DNA of 64,000 bases from Vibrio maerlii (GCF_003415655.1 NZ_QRHC01000005.1:1-64000); one strand, 5' to 3'; shown: positions 28,501 through 37,173, counted from the first letter of the stretch. Translations and numbers: made by a program. Notes: generated from the sequence alone by a model not told the origin.

Positions 28501-31500
28501 TAAGTAATTGAAGTAATACTACCTTGAGCGTGAACCTCATCAGCATCTAGATCATACAGCTTACCCGCCACTAGACCACTGTCATCGACACCAACCACGG
28601 TACCGCTAACATAAATATTGGCAAGAACGCTTGAATCCGAGCTGCCATTACGACCAATTAAAATCGCCGCTTCATCTTTACCCGTTACACTGGTCAATGC
28701 GCCGTCAATAGTCAGGTTACTTACCGTTATCGAACCAATATAACCAAATAACGCTTGATGATCTTCATCAGGACGATTGATAAATAAGTTGCTGATTGTA
28801 TGACCATTACCATCAAAGTGACCGGTATAAGGCGTATCTTCCGTACCGATTGTTATCCAACCAGCACCTGCGTTGTAGTAACCTTCATCTGATAAATCAC
28901 CGTCGCCATTGGTATCAAAATCTAGGTCAGCTTTTAACTCGAAACCATTACAACCAGTGCCATCTGTCAGGCCTGCACAACCCGCTGTAACGCCATTTAA
29001 GCTAGCGCCAGTTAAGTCATTACGGATCGCATCAAGGTCTGCCAGCGTGTAGATTTCAATCAAGCCATCATCGTCGAGATCCACATCGTCTGCGGCAACA
29101 CTGCCCGAGCCGTCATAAGGGTATAGGTCTTGCTCGTTATCGACACCATCACCATCAATGTCTGGATCGGAGTTGTCACCAATGCGATCGCCATCGGTAT
29201 CGTGTGTTTCGGTTGGATCATTAGGAAAGGCATCCGCATTATCACCGACGTCATCGCTATCAGAGTCAGTATCTTCTGCCGGATCATCCGGGAAAGCATC
29301 AACGGCATCAGGCGTGCCGTCACTGTCTCTATCACGATAAGCCACACCATTAATGATCGGAACCGGGTACTGTGAGGTGGTACCAAAATCCCAATAGTTC
29401 GCATCCCAGTTTTCATAAATGCCACTATTGGACACCGTGTTTTGCAGTTCGGCTGTAGTTTTACCGGTACCTGCGGCACTCACGTCATTAAAACTGGTCT
29501 CGGTATCCCAATACACATCCGTTGCTGTAATAATGCCAGCACCAACCGCCCCACCGTTATCACGACTGCCCCTCGCTCGACCCATAGAATAGCTTGCTAG
29601 CAGATTGTTGTTAGCGTTAGAAGAAGAGGCTATCAATCCACCTGTTGCATTGTTTGCCGTCACATCGATATCTGAAGCCACATTGGAGATAGTTGTACTG
29701 GTTACACTACCAACAGCGCCCCCAGCAACCGTTCCTGATGAATCAATCTCACCGACGACAAAACAATTGTCGATAGAACTGTTGGCCGCTGTGCCGGCAA
29801 TACCACCGGATTGATTGTTAGAGGTGGCGGCCAAATTTACGTAACATTGGCTCAAGCTAACATTATTTACTTTAGCGATCAGGCCACCCATATAGCCATT
29901 GCTAAGCGTGCCAGTGATATCCCCGATGAACGACACATTCACCACACTACTTGGACTATCACCTAAGATGATGCCTGCAAGACTACCTATATACCCGCCA
30001 GATCCTGAGATACTGCCTTTAAGGTGGAGGTTTTGAATCGTACTGCCATCAACATAACCAAACAGGCCAACGGCGTCTGTTTCGCTGTCATTGGTCGTAT
30101 CGTTGATATAAAAGTTTGAGATCGTGTAACCGTTACCCTCGAACGTCGCCTCAAACAGTGCGCCTTCAGTACCGATAGCTACCCAGCCATGACCGGTGTT
30201 AAAGGTATCGTTATCAACATCATCGCCGTTTTCATCAAAGTTCAGGTTATTGGTTAGCTCATAACCATGACAACTGAGGATGTCATCACCATTGCCACAA
30301 CCGGTAGTTACGTCACCACTGCCATTGTTGTATCCGGTACCAAAGAGGTTATTGCGGATATTGTTTAGCTCATCAAGGGTTGAAATTTCAATCAAGCCAT
30401 CGCCGTCAACATCGATATCAGTACCGTCAAAGATGCCGTCACTATCGGTATCCGTGCTATCGCCAAGGTCGTGTTCATAAGGATTAGATAACACGCCTAA
30501 CGCCACCTGGTAATCGTTGCTACTATGCTCACCACCATAAGCAAAATTGTGACTTCCTAGCTGAACGGCGTTTGAAAAATCGGCATTTGCATCAAAGACA
30601 GTTCGAATATAGCCTGAGCCATCTAAGCGAGTATCAAGTCGTCCGTCACTGGTCAGTTGGACTGTCTGAATACCTTGTGTGCTGCTACTGGTAAATGTAT
30701 TGGCAATGACTAATGTCCCGTTTGCTTGCTCAATCACGCTTAATGCTTCAAAGCTAATGCCCTTTTGTTGATATTGATATGAACCATTATCACCAAAACT
30801 GGTATCAATCTCGCCAGTTGCGAGATAAACAACAAGTGTCCCATCAGATTCAAGAACAGCAAACCGACCATCCGAAAGTTGAATAACATCCGTAAAACTA
30901 CCGTGCTCTAAGTAGCCAGAGCTCCCAAAGCTGGAATTAAGCACTCCTTCAGGGGTGAGTTCCGTAAACACCAAATTACTATTCGGTCTAAAAGCAATCA
31001 GCAAGTTGCCACTAGCTTGTTCGAATAGATGAAGAACGCTCTCCCAACCAAAGCCACTATTATAATCAATGGTGTAAATACCATCGGTTGCAAAATCGGT
31101 GTCTAGCTCTCCTGCACTAGTAAGCTTTTCTATATAAGCCTTACCGTTTTGAGTTGCTGTGCTAGACCCTGTATAAAAAGTGCCATTTGATGACTCATAG
31201 ACCGCCGGAGCAATGTTTTTTGCACCCGATAATGTTAAAAAGCCACTAGCGTATTTATCTGTATTGACCTGACCACTTTGAGTAATAGACAAAACTTGTG
31301 CGTTGTTGGCACTATTTTCTAAGCCAATCAAGTACCAGCCATCATTTGCAATGGAGATGCTGCCAACGCTGCCATTGATATCGTGAGTGTGCCCATAGAA
31401 AAAACCGTCCTCTGCGAAGGTCGTGTCTAAAGAGCCATCAGGATTAACACGAACAACGACCATGTAATCATCACTGACGATGTCATCTTCGAAGTAGTAG

Positions 31501-31916
31501 TAGCCACCAAATAAGATTTTATCGCCGTCTTGTCCCATCGCCTCAAACTGAAATTCATCCAGTACTCCAGCAGTGACATCAAAAAACAGCGCTTGCCCCC
31601 CATTAAACTGGGCATCAATAACAACATTCGCATCCATAACGTCGTTATGGTCTGTGCCTTGAAGGATTTCATCAATGTCTAGAATGCTGTCGCTGTCGCT
31701 ATCAACAAACACATCGTTTGGGTCAAGAGAATCAAAACCATGCAGGTCTTCTAGCTCATCAGATAAACCATCGCCATCATCATCAAGATCAACACTGTCA
31801 TAGACGCCATCATTATCAGTATCTACTTCTAATGCGTAAATTGAACTAGAGAACGTTATCGCACCAATTGAAGCAGCCAATAACGAAAGTACCATCCTTG
31901 TACCCATAGAATTCAC
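25503..31916 (-). CDS. Giant GlyGly-CTERM surface protein with TSP3, GLUG and HYR repeats
   Basis: 2137 residues, secreted. The order is: a signal peptide (MVLSLLAASIGAITFSSSIYA); an acidic thrombospondin-type-3-like calcium-binding stretch; a delta-60-type propeller region of about residues 100-480 (repeated LDTxFGxxGxY units); two GLUG-rich beta-helix modules (about 500-880 and 980-1410), each introduced by DxDGLIEI; a TSP3 block with three identical-length 22-residue units; two HYR-like domains (about 1540-1720); a choice-of-anchor-U-like domain; and a GlyGly-CTERM tail, GGSSSGGSGGS then SSWMLLIAALIFLLRR. Rhombosortase processing and type II secretion are expected for that tail. Adhesion or matrix binding is inference. 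Confidence 0.85.
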   Translation of the reverse strand: MNSMGTRMVLSLLAASIGAITFSSSIYALEVDTDNDGVYDSVDLDDDGDGLSDELEDLHGFDSLDPNDVFVDSDSDSILDIDEILQGTDHNDVMDANVVIDAQFNGGQALFFDVTAGVLDEFQFEAMGQDGDKILFGGYYYFEDDIVSDDYMVVVRVNPDGSLDTTFAEDGFFYGHTHDINGSVGSISIANDGWYLIGLENSANNAQVLSITQSGQVNTDKYASGFLTLSGAKNIAPAVYESSNGTFYTGSSTATQNGKAYIEKLTSAGELDTDFATDGIYTIDYNSGFGWESVLHLFEQASGNLLIAFRPNSNLVFTELTPEGVLNSSFGSSGYLEHGSFTDVIQLSDGRFAVLESDGTLVVYLATGEIDTSFGDNGSYQYQQKGISFEALSVIEQANGTLVIANTFTSSSTQGIQTVQLTSDGRLDTRLDGSGYIRTVFDANADFSNAVQLGSHNFAYGGEHSSNDYQVALGVLSNPYEHDLGDSTDTDSDGIFDGTDIDVDGDGLIEISTLDELNNIRNNLFGTGYNNGSGDVTTGCGNGDDILSCHGYELTNNLNFDENGDDVDNDTFNTGHGWVAIGTEGALFEATFEGNGYTISNFYINDTTNDSETDAVGLFGYVDGSTIQNLHLKGSISGSGGYIGSLAGIILGDSPSSVVNVSFIGDITGTLSNGYMGGLIAKVNNVSLSQCYVNLAATSNNQSGGIAGTAANSSIDNCFVVGEIDSSGTVAGGAVGSVTSTTISNVASDIDVTANNATGGLIASSSNANNNLLASYSMGRARGSRDNGGAVGAGIITATDVYWDTETSFNDVSAAGTGKTTAELQNTVSNSGIYENWDANYWDFGTTSQYPVPIINGVAYRDRDSDGTPDAVDAFPDDPAEDTDSDSDDVGDNADAFPNDPTETHDTDGDRIGDNSDPDIDGDGVDNEQDLYPYDGSGSVAADDVDLDDDGLIEIYTLADLDAIRNDLTGASLNGVTAGCAGLTDGTGCNGFELKADLDFDTNGDGDLSDEGYYNAGAGWITIGTEDTPYTGHFDGNGHTISNLFINRPDEDHQALFGYIGSITVSNLTIDGALTSVTGKDEAAILIGRNGSSDSSVLANIYVSGTVVGVDDSGLVAGKLYDLDADEVHAQGSITSITYNEGESDEDIGSDTGGLFGQLSGTSTLDFTSFEGQIDTYNSAGGLVGDAANVTVNDSYAIVEITTTTDQSGGLFGKLESSGTLTRVFAQGSISGETQIGGLIGNIVDPITITNSYSAVNLTGDSIIGGIAGDLNGDSTFTNVIAYGAITTNDGLNTNTGGILGYSSDSTLTVDDAHWDSEASGIASTFGDQGTAYTTSELQCPRSTSDESCSATPYDNSWSDTYWDYGSSTQYPALVFNSSVYRDADGDGYWAYEDAFDNDSTEWLDSDSDDVGDNSDAFPNDPNEWLDSDSDNVGDNSDAFPNDPNEWLDSDSDDVGDNSDAFPNDPNEWLDTDNDLIGNNEDTDDDGDGVLDVNDENPLIPGEKDTVAPVISGIVDITYEAVYEFTRIYVPEPTVVDDNDSNPTVEYGRASYVFSVGQHVVVWTATDASGNQSTAEQLVTVTDTTPPTITSAGIIDIHAQGYLTDLNSALAITAYDLVDGDIDATVDGEALRESGQHIVDMEAIDNAGNRAVVTLLVNILPELTLVEQMTVEAGGDYDVSLFLSGEASSYPVTVSYSLVTNGVAVQQENVEITSGQRGSVSISVPDGLSESDSFMLRIDGVENAFIDGNTESQLVVTDDNVTPQLHLSISQGGNNTILVDPDDGLVTIFATITDVNQADTHTIDWQVDSAMFDELLDDDTATFEVDPSLLSNGIYQFSVTVAEDNTNDMLNVSQDGQFIVVDLPDLSVGNDSDNDGINDLHEGYGDSDGDGIADYLDSDDNVARLPTGEGEQPMQVLDGLSLSLGSLATKLGVGVNSASFSLEDLISVLGDDAASINDADFVITTPLYNFAIGGLAEPGISVSVVIPMPSGYTLPADAVYRKYTPELGWYAFVEDSRNSISSTIADINGNCPAADDAIYDEGLSQGLVEGNDCILLTIEDGGPNDADGLANGIVEDPGTVAVLANSEAPVSDETGGSSSGGSGGSLSSWMLLIAALIFLLRREQWCRVAVSYARLVK
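27529..27726 (-). repeat. Three tandem 66-bp units encoding a TSP3-like calcium-binding repeat
   Basis: Units begin near 27529, 27595 and 27661. Each encodes a 22-residue DSDSDDVGDNSDAFPNDPNE-type repeat. They are nearly identical in DNA, which implies recent expansion and likely copy-number variation between strains. Confidence 0.8.
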
Positions 31917-32424
31917 TCACTACTACTAAACTTATAACAACCAACCTAGCAAAATTTAGACAAACAACAACGCCACAAAGATTATGGTTAATCATTGAAC
32001 TAATTGATAATTTAGACGATATGTATTTACTCAGATTGACTCCATGTAAAGGCTTTACAATGGTCTTGAGGTCGACGGCGAGTAATTGCGCTCGACTAGT
32101 ACCCAAGCATTAAAACTAAATAAATGTGAACTAATAGTTAAAGTTCTCATAAATGAGACAGCAGCTGGAGTGCAATTAACATAATTCACCCCTACCTCGC
32201 AGAGAATCGAGGTAGCAACAGGCTTACAGCCAATCCGACAAATAGAAAGTAAATCTTAAACAGAGATAGGTTATCTAAGTTTTTGCTCAACACTAGAGAA
32301 AGACCGCCATAACTTAACTGTATGCTAGTCACAGATGTCCTCAGCATGAAAGGTACTATTGACGAGATTTAGACAGGTATATGTAGATTGTGCCACTCAA
32401 AGTGGTCTACATACTTCAGAAATG

Positions 32425-32452
32425 AAAAAAGCACTGACGAATCAGTGCTTTT
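32425..32452. terminator. Terminator-like hairpin next to a tRNA-like remnant
   Basis: GCACTGA (32431-32437) pairs with TCAGTGC (32442-32448), flanked by an A-run and TTTT, so it can work in both directions. The arrangement copies the terminator that follows the intact tRNA-Ser gene at 56631-56656. Confidence 0.65.
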
Positions 32453-32458
32453 GGAATC

Positions 32459-32473
32459 TGGCGGGAGAGAGAC
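32459..32473 (-). pseudogene. Possible 3' end remnant of a tRNA gene (tRNA-Ser-like)
   Basis: Minus strand reads CTCTCTCCCGCCA, one base longer than the 3' end TCTCTCCGCCA of the intact tRNA-Ser at 56663-56750. A terminator hairpin follows at the same relative place. No T-arm or anticodon is left. It may be the footprint of an integration or deletion, but a match this short could be chance. Confidence 0.3.
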
Positions 32474-32812
32474 CTCACACTTAAATTTATAAGTTTTTGA
32501 TAAATAATAATTTAAAAGATAAACACAAAAGAAAGTATTACCTTAAGTATTACTTAAAACATGCATTAAAAGCTTTACTTACTTGATTCACGGTATTAAT
32601 AAGCACCTGAAATACCACAGGAAACTTAAGCTTTTCAATCTAAGGATTCACCAAACATACACCACTCTAAATAAACTATATTTTTGGGGTAAATACTTGT
32701 TAGCAACTATATCCGGAACATTGGAAAAGTAGCTTTTATAGCCTGCTACTAGATGACAAAATTGTAGAATTAAACTGACAGGCTCTAAGAGTTCGATAAA
32801 GTAACGTTGTAA

Positions 32813-33349
32813 TTAAAACCCAGAATCTGGTTGTTCCAAGAAATCTCGCTCTGCATCGGTAGACTCTCGCCTTAAAATTTCATTGCGATGCGGGTAACGA
32901 CCAAATCGGTCAATGATAGCTTTATGCTTATGTTCAAACTCAAGGTTATTTTCAATGCCGATAGCCTCAAATAACTTTACTGCTTCAACATGAATTAACC
33001 TAGACTCACTATGCATATATGGCATACATAAGAAGACTCGTTGTATATCCGTGAGATCTTTGTCTAAACCTCGGGAAATTGCCGACTGTGCCAATACTAG
33101 AGCCATTGCATCACTGGCAAATGCGTTTGGGGTATCTCGATAGATATTGCGAGAGAACTGATCGAGTACAATAACTTCTGCCAAACAGCCTTTTGCGCTT
33201 TCTCTCCATAAATACAGCTCGCCTGCTATAGCCTGCTCGTGAACTCTACCAAAGCGAGACTTGATCATTTGGTCGAAAGCTTCATCTTTCTCCCACCACT
33301 GCTGTGGTTCTAGTTCGTTAAACCAAAAATCGATGATTTCCTTGTGCAT
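32813..33349 (-). CDS. DUF924 family protein
   Basis: 178 residues. It matches the DUF924 family pattern: IIDFWFNELEPQQWWEKDEAFD, then IKSRFG, then VIVLDQFSRNIYRDTPNAFASD, then FLCMPYMHSESRLIH and RFGRYPHRNEILRRES. The fold is TPR-like and the function is unknown. ATG at 33349 is preferred over TTG at 33361. It is a single gene with no TTGAAC-N4-GTTCAA operator nearby. Confidence 0.85.
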   Translation of the reverse strand: MHKEIIDFWFNELEPQQWWEKDEAFDQMIKSRFGRVHEQAIAGELYLWRESAKGCLAEVIVLDQFSRNIYRDTPNAFASDAMALVLAQSAISRGLDKDLTDIQRVFLCMPYMHSESRLIHVEAVKLFEAIGIENNLEFEHKHKAIIDRFGRYPHRNEILRRESTDAERDFLEQPDSGF

Positions 33350-33384
33350 CTTGAATTCCAATTCTCTAATGGTTAAATAGCAGA

Positions 33385-33418
33385 AAGGTATTGCACTTAT
33401 TCAGTCATGCAATACCTT
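33385..33418 (-). terminator. Long stem-loop after the SDR gene
   Basis: AAGGTATTGCA (33385-33395) and TGCAATACCTT (33408-33418) form an 11-bp perfect stem with a 12-base loop. It lies 37 bp past the SDR stop. The T-run is poor, so termination is likely but not certain. Confidence 0.55.
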
Positions 33419-33455
33419 CAATACTTAATTGTTAAACTCTTCGTAAAAGCTGAGT

Positions 33456-34256
33456 TTATAGACGTTTAGGGTCTACAGCTCTGTCTAGCATAAGCTTCAT
33501 TGTAGTAGACAACATTTTCACAGGCGTTAATTTCGACATAAATACCATGATATTGTTACGAATACCTGGCACGGTTACTAGGCGACGTCCAATACCCTCT
33601 AACGCTAATTGTGCTACTTTTTCTGGTGTTTTTGCAGCCATTGGTACCTTTGACCAGTTCACACCAGTAGCGTTCGCCATAGGTGTTTTGGTTAACCCTG
33701 GAGATAGAATACTAACATCAATGCCTTTTGGTTTTAGTTCACTATATAGAGACTGACCAAAGTTCATCACGAATGCTTTTGAGCCAGCATAAGTTGAAAA
33801 GTATGGTGATGCCATCTGACCAAACATACTTGCAACTAACAAGATCGCGCCTTTGCCACGCTCTACCATCGTGTTACTAAAGTGATGGCTTAATTCCATT
33901 GTCGAAGTGACATTCACTTGGAGCAAACGGCGCTCACCATCTAGGTCTAACTTCTCGAAAGCACCATTGGTTTCTAAGCCTGCCGATAGAGCAACAAGTG
34001 CAATGTCTTGCTTCACCGCTTTTACTTGATCTACGCCAGCTTGTGTTGCGAGATCTGCAACGATGATATCCGATTTAACACCATACTTTTCTGCAAGAGT
34101 GTTCGCATATTCTTTTAACTCAGCTTCTCGTCTTGCAACGAGAACAACGTTCATACCGTCTGCCGCAAGTTGCTCTGCCATCTGCTCACCAATACCTGAT
34201 GTAGCACCAGTTACCAAAGCCCATTCACCGTATTTTTGTTTAAAATTAAAAGACAT
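33456..34256 (-). CDS. Short-chain dehydrogenase/reductase
   Basis: 266 residues, classical SDR. The cofactor motif is TGATSGIG (about 17-24). An NAD(P)-binding VLVARRE follows, hinting at NADP preference. The catalytic Ser (LLVASMFGQ) and Tyr/Lys (STYAGSKAF) are present. The substrate is unknown. The ATG at 34256 has GGAG upstream. Its promoter region holds a pair of TetR-type operators (34368-34404), placing it in the regional regulon. The neighbouring FabB paralogue is controlled the same way, so fatty-acyl chemistry is possible but unproven. Confidence 0.88.
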   Translation of the reverse strand: MSFNFKQKYGEWALVTGATSGIGEQMAEQLAADGMNVVLVARREAELKEYANTLAEKYGVKSDIIVADLATQAGVDQVKAVKQDIALVALSAGLETNGAFEKLDLDGERRLLQVNVTSTMELSHHFSNTMVERGKGAILLVASMFGQMASPYFSTYAGSKAFVMNFGQSLYSELKPKGIDVSILSPGLTKTPMANATGVNWSKVPMAAKTPEKVAQLALEGIGRRLVTVPGIRNNIMVFMSKLTPVKMLSTTMKLMLDRAVDPKRL

Positions 34257-34367
34257 TGTTCATACTCCAGCATCTATTGCTTTGAAATTTTTTAAGGTCT
34301 TTTTCTCAAAGGAACCTTATGTAGAGGGCTATGTCTCCCTCACCGATGTAGAGACTATAAAACAACA

Positions 34368-34404
34368 ATAACGATCGTTCAAGTTATTTTGAACACCTGT
34401 TCAA
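34368..34404. promoter_or_regulatory. Paired TetR-type operators upstream of the SDR gene
   Basis: TTTTGAACACCTGTTCAAAA at 34387-34406 is a perfect palindrome around the regional core TTGAAC-N4-GTTCAA. A second, weaker copy (ATAACGATCGTTCAAG from 34368) is centred 22 bp away. Confidence 0.8.
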
Positions 34405-34420
34405 AAAAAGATTTGGAGAC

Positions 34421-34449
34421 AAAAAAGCCGACAATGAATCTGTCGGCTC
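34421..34449 (-). terminator. Terminator of the FabB-paralogue gene
   Basis: Minus-strand stem AGCCGACA/TGTCGGCT with a seven-base loop and a T-run. It lies 23 bp past the stop at 34472. Confidence 0.85.
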
Positions 34450-34471
34450 TTACTAGGGGATTATGGTTAAC

Positions 34472-35698
34472 TTAACGTTGGAATTGTTTAAATACTAAAG
34501 TCGCATTTGTCCCACCAAAGCCGAAACTGTTGCTCATTACCGCCTTTAGATCATGGTCTTGAGTTTCAGTCACAATGGGCAGATCAACTAACTTTTCATC
34601 TAAGTTTTTCACATTAATGCTTGGTGCAACAAAGCCATTTTCCATCATTAGTAAGCTGTAGATGGCTTCATGGATGCCCGCAGCGCCCAACCCATGACCT
34701 GCCATCGATTTTGTTGAGCTGATCATTGGTAGATGGTCACCAAACACCTCTAAAACAGCCGCTAGTTCTTTGGTATCACCAACGGGTGTCGAAGTTCCGT
34801 GAGTATTGAGATAATCTACCTTTGTTACGCCATTTCGTTCTGCTTTTTCTAGCGCCATGGTCATACAGCGAGCAGCACCCTCACCCGATGGTGCAACCAT
34901 ATCGTCACCGTCTGATGTCGCACCATACCCAACGATCTCTGCGTAGATATGCGCTCCACGAGCTAAAGCATGTTCAAGCTCCTCAACCACGACAATGCCA
35001 CCACCACCAGAAATAACAAAACCGTCTCGTTCGCTATCATAAGGTCGTGATGCTTCACTCGGGTTATCATTATACTTAGTGGATAACGCACCCATCGCAT
35101 CAAAGCCCATCGCTTGTGTCCAGTTCAATTCATCTCCTGCACCAGCGAAGATGATATCTTGGTTACCGAGTTGTATTTGTTCCCATGCATGACCTATCGC
35201 ATGGCTACCTGTCGCACAAGCTGATGATAATGAATAGCTCAGCCCTTTAATCTTAAATGGTGTCGCTAAGGTTGCAGAAGCAGTCGAAGCCATCGTTTGA
35301 GTGATCAGGTATGGACCAATTCTGCGTACCCCTTTCTCACGTAGTGTATCTGCCGCTTGTACTTGGCTTTGACCCGAAGCACCACCAGAGCCAACAACTA
35401 ACCCTGTTCTTGGATTGCTAATTTGCTCGGGTGTTAGTTTTGCGTCTTTGATTGCTTGCTGCATCGATAAATACGCATAGGCAGATGCATCTCCCATAAA
35501 GCGAAGAGTTTTGCGGTCAATATGTTCTTTAGGGTCGATCTTTAGCGCCCCCCAAACTTTACTGCGCAAACCCATTTCTTCAAACTCTTTAGAATAAGTG
35601 ATGCCGCTTTTTGCATTGCGTAGTGAATCGGTCACCTCTTCAGCATTATTACCAATACTAGAGATGATCCCAATACCTGTGATTACTGCTCGTTTCAT
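34472..35698 (-). CDS. FabB-type 3-oxoacyl-ACP synthase paralogue
   Basis: 408 residues. It is colinear with E. coli FabB ([39 protein letters not shown] triad). The active Cys is in [12 protein letters not shown], the His residues are in [10 protein letters not shown] and AGHGLGAAG, and the tail is [17 protein letters not shown]. FabB elongates acyl-ACP and is needed for unsaturated fatty acids. The typical ATMASG-like region reads [11 protein letters not shown] here. It stands alone with its own terminator and two TetR-type operators, which suggests an inducible second copy rather than the housekeeping fabB. Confidence 0.88.
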   Translation of the reverse strand: MKRAVITGIGIISSIGNNAEEVTDSLRNAKSGITYSKEFEEMGLRSKVWGALKIDPKEHIDRKTLRFMGDASAYAYLSMQQAIKDAKLTPEQISNPRTGLVVGSGGASGQSQVQAADTLREKGVRRIGPYLITQTMASTASATLATPFKIKGLSYSLSSACATGSHAIGHAWEQIQLGNQDIIFAGAGDELNWTQAMGFDAMGALSTKYNDNPSEASRPYDSERDGFVISGGGGIVVVEELEHALARGAHIYAEIVGYGATSDGDDMVAPSGEGAARCMTMALEKAERNGVTKVDYLNTHGTSTPVGDTKELAAVLEVFGDHLPMISSTKSMAGHGLGAAGIHEAIYSLLMMENGFVAPSINVKNLDEKLVDLPIVTETQDHDLKAVMSNSFGFGGTNATLVFKQFQR

Positions 35699-35840
35699 AG
35701 TGTTACCTTTCGCTATTTAAACTACGTTCAATCGTTGTCGGCACGTAGAGTCATTGCGTCCATATTTGAGCGGTTCACTAGAAATGATGGCTCGAATATG
35801 AGTCGTTAACAACTCACTGATGGGTAAACTATACGCCCAC

Positions 35841-35878
35841 AAGAACAATCGTTCAAGATTATTTGAACGATTGTTCAT
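35841..35878. promoter_or_regulatory. Paired TetR-type operators upstream of the FabB paralogue
   Basis: AAGAACAATCGTTCAA (35841-35856) and TTGAACGATTGTTCAT (35863-35878) have centres exactly 22 bp apart. They lie in the 384-bp gene-free stretch 35699-36082, which also holds the operator for the redoxin gene and no other recognised feature. Confidence 0.85.
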
Positions 35879-36015
35879 TTTCGGTTGATATAATCGTTTT
35901 TTATCAAGGTAGGAAAGAGATTACGTGATCCCGCATCCATTGCTTCTACGGGTCGCTCTCACGACGAGCTAGAGATAGTGATAGACAGTGGGATTAACAG
36001 CCTAATCAAAGTAAG

Positions 36016-36031
36016 TTGAACATTCGTTCAT
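36016..36031 (+). promoter_or_regulatory. TetR-type operator upstream of the redoxin gene
   Basis: TTGAACATTCGTTCAT, a single site 52 bp before the start codon at 36083. Confidence 0.8.
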
Positions 36032-36082
36032 ATTTGTTAGTATATATGCTAATTAATACATTTAATGATTTGAGATATCCAA

Positions 36083-36892
36083 ATGAATACTGATTTAATA
36101 CTGTCTTTGACTGGGCTGCTCATTACTGGACTTGGTTCGTTTAACTACTTTTCTAAAGTGAAAAAGAATAAAACGCCTCAAGTGCCAGTGCTATTCATCT
36201 CCTCTTTAGTTATCGGCTCAATACTGGGAGTTGCAGCGATTTTTCATCTCAGTTTTTCATTACCATTCGCTTCTTTGATTAGTATCCCAATAGCGCTGCT
36301 TCCACTCATTATGACAGTGCTCGTATATATAACACTCAAAGGAAGCAAAGCACCCTTGGGAGACATCACAGTAAAAGTTGGTGATCAGTTACCGAACTTC
36401 TCAAGCACGACTTACTTCAATACGCCATTTGGAAACGATGACTTAGTTGGCAAACGTATTTTCCTTAAATTCTACCGTGGCTCATGGTGTCCGTACTGTA
36501 GTACAGAGTTAAGAATGTTCGAAGATATGAAGCCTATATTTGATAATTACAGCGTAGAAGTGGTAGCCGTATCGAATGACTCACCTCAACACGCTATGAT
36601 CCATAAGAAGCGTGACAAGCTCTCTCATACCCTGCTTTCAGATATTGAATTATCAATGATTAGAGCGTTTGGTGTTGAGCACCATAAGGCACTAGGTGGT
36701 GACTCGGAGGGAGTAATGACGGTATTTGGTCTACCCTTCCCTAAGAAAATGAAATTTAAACCAATGGCAGTTCCGACATCGATTCTAGTGGATGAAAATG
36801 GGATTATTCAATGGATTGACCAGTCCGATGATATTCGTATTCGAGCAAGCGAAGAGCGTGTGACAGCAGCACTTCGCACCGCTTTTGAATGA
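36083..36892 (+). CDS. Membrane-anchored redoxin (AhpC/TSA-like)
   Basis: 269 residues. Residues 1-95 hold about three hydrophobic helices. The rest is a thioredoxin-fold domain with FYRGSWCPYCSTEL (a CxxC-type motif), VEVVAVSNDSPQHA and the cis-Pro region MAVPTSILVDENG. It should reduce peroxides or thiols. Which side of the membrane it faces is not obvious. A TetR-type operator precedes it and a terminator follows at 36910-36931. Confidence 0.82.
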   Translation: MNTDLILSLTGLLITGLGSFNYFSKVKKNKTPQVPVLFISSLVIGSILGVAAIFHLSFSLPFASLISIPIALLPLIMTVLVYITLKGSKAPLGDITVKVGDQLPNFSSTTYFNTPFGNDDLVGKRIFLKFYRGSWCPYCSTELRMFEDMKPIFDNYSVEVVAVSNDSPQHAMIHKKRDKLSHTLLSDIELSMIRAFGVEHHKALGGDSEGVMTVFGLPFPKKMKFKPMAVPTSILVDENGIIQWIDQSDDIRIRASEERVTAALRTAFE

Positions 36893-36909
36893 TCCTGATA
36901 TCCCATTTT

Positions 36910-36931
36910 AACGCCCACTATCGTGGGCGTT
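36910..36931 (+). terminator. Terminator after the redoxin gene
   Basis: AACGCCCAC and GTGGGCGTT form a 9-bp perfect stem around TATC. The downstream T content is modest. It abuts the end of the remnant on the other strand. Confidence 0.7.
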
Positions 36932-36933
36932 GC

Positions 36934-37173
36934 TTATCCTCTGCGCCATCTATGAAATTTTTCCAAAAGCTTTAGTGCTAACTGCGGAGCATGGTTACGC
37001 TTCCATTCGCCAGCAACATACTTATTCCCTTCAGCCCAAGTGGGATAGCTATGGATCGTACCAAGGATTTTGTTCAGCCCTAATCCATATTTCATCGCTA
37101 AAACAAACTCAGCAATAAGTTCCCAAGCATGCTCAGAGTCGATCGTAACTCCAAGGATTCCAACAAAAGTTAT
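36934..37173 (-). pseudogene. C-terminal remnant of an FAD-dependent pyridine nucleotide-disulfide oxidoreductase
   Basis: About 79 sense codons on the minus strand read GILGVTIDSEHAWELIAEFV, then LAMKYGLGLNKILGTIHSYP, TWAEGNKYVAGEWKR and LLEKFHRWRRG before a stop. This is the dimerisation-domain tail of mercuric-reductase-like flavoproteins. A stop codon lies directly upstream in frame, and nothing of the FAD or NAD domains remains. It is a dead fragment left by a deletion. Confidence 0.8.

Larger units (their letters stand above)
31917..32812. other. 896-bp gene-free region with hairpins and a tRNA-like remnant
   Basis: No convincing gene is seen. It contains the promoter side of the giant gene, an 8-bp perfect hairpin without a T-run (CTACCTCG 32192-32199 with CGAGGTAG 32208-32215), a terminator-like hairpin at 32425-32452 and a short tRNA-3'-end-like sequence at 32459-32473. 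The last 300 bp are AT-rich and featureless. Confidence 0.5.

Noticed and set aside
27117..29479. Many open frames on both strands inside the giant protein gene
   Set aside because: They are antisense or shifted readings of repetitive Asp-rich coding DNA and lack ribosome binding sites and family motifs.
31846..32106. 86-codon frame overlapping the start of the giant gene
   Set aside because: It overlaps the signal-peptide region of a well-supported gene in another frame and shows no motif.
32192..32215. Perfect 8-bp hairpin as a terminator or small RNA
   Set aside because: There is no T-run, no neighbouring gene end and no promoter pattern to support either reading.
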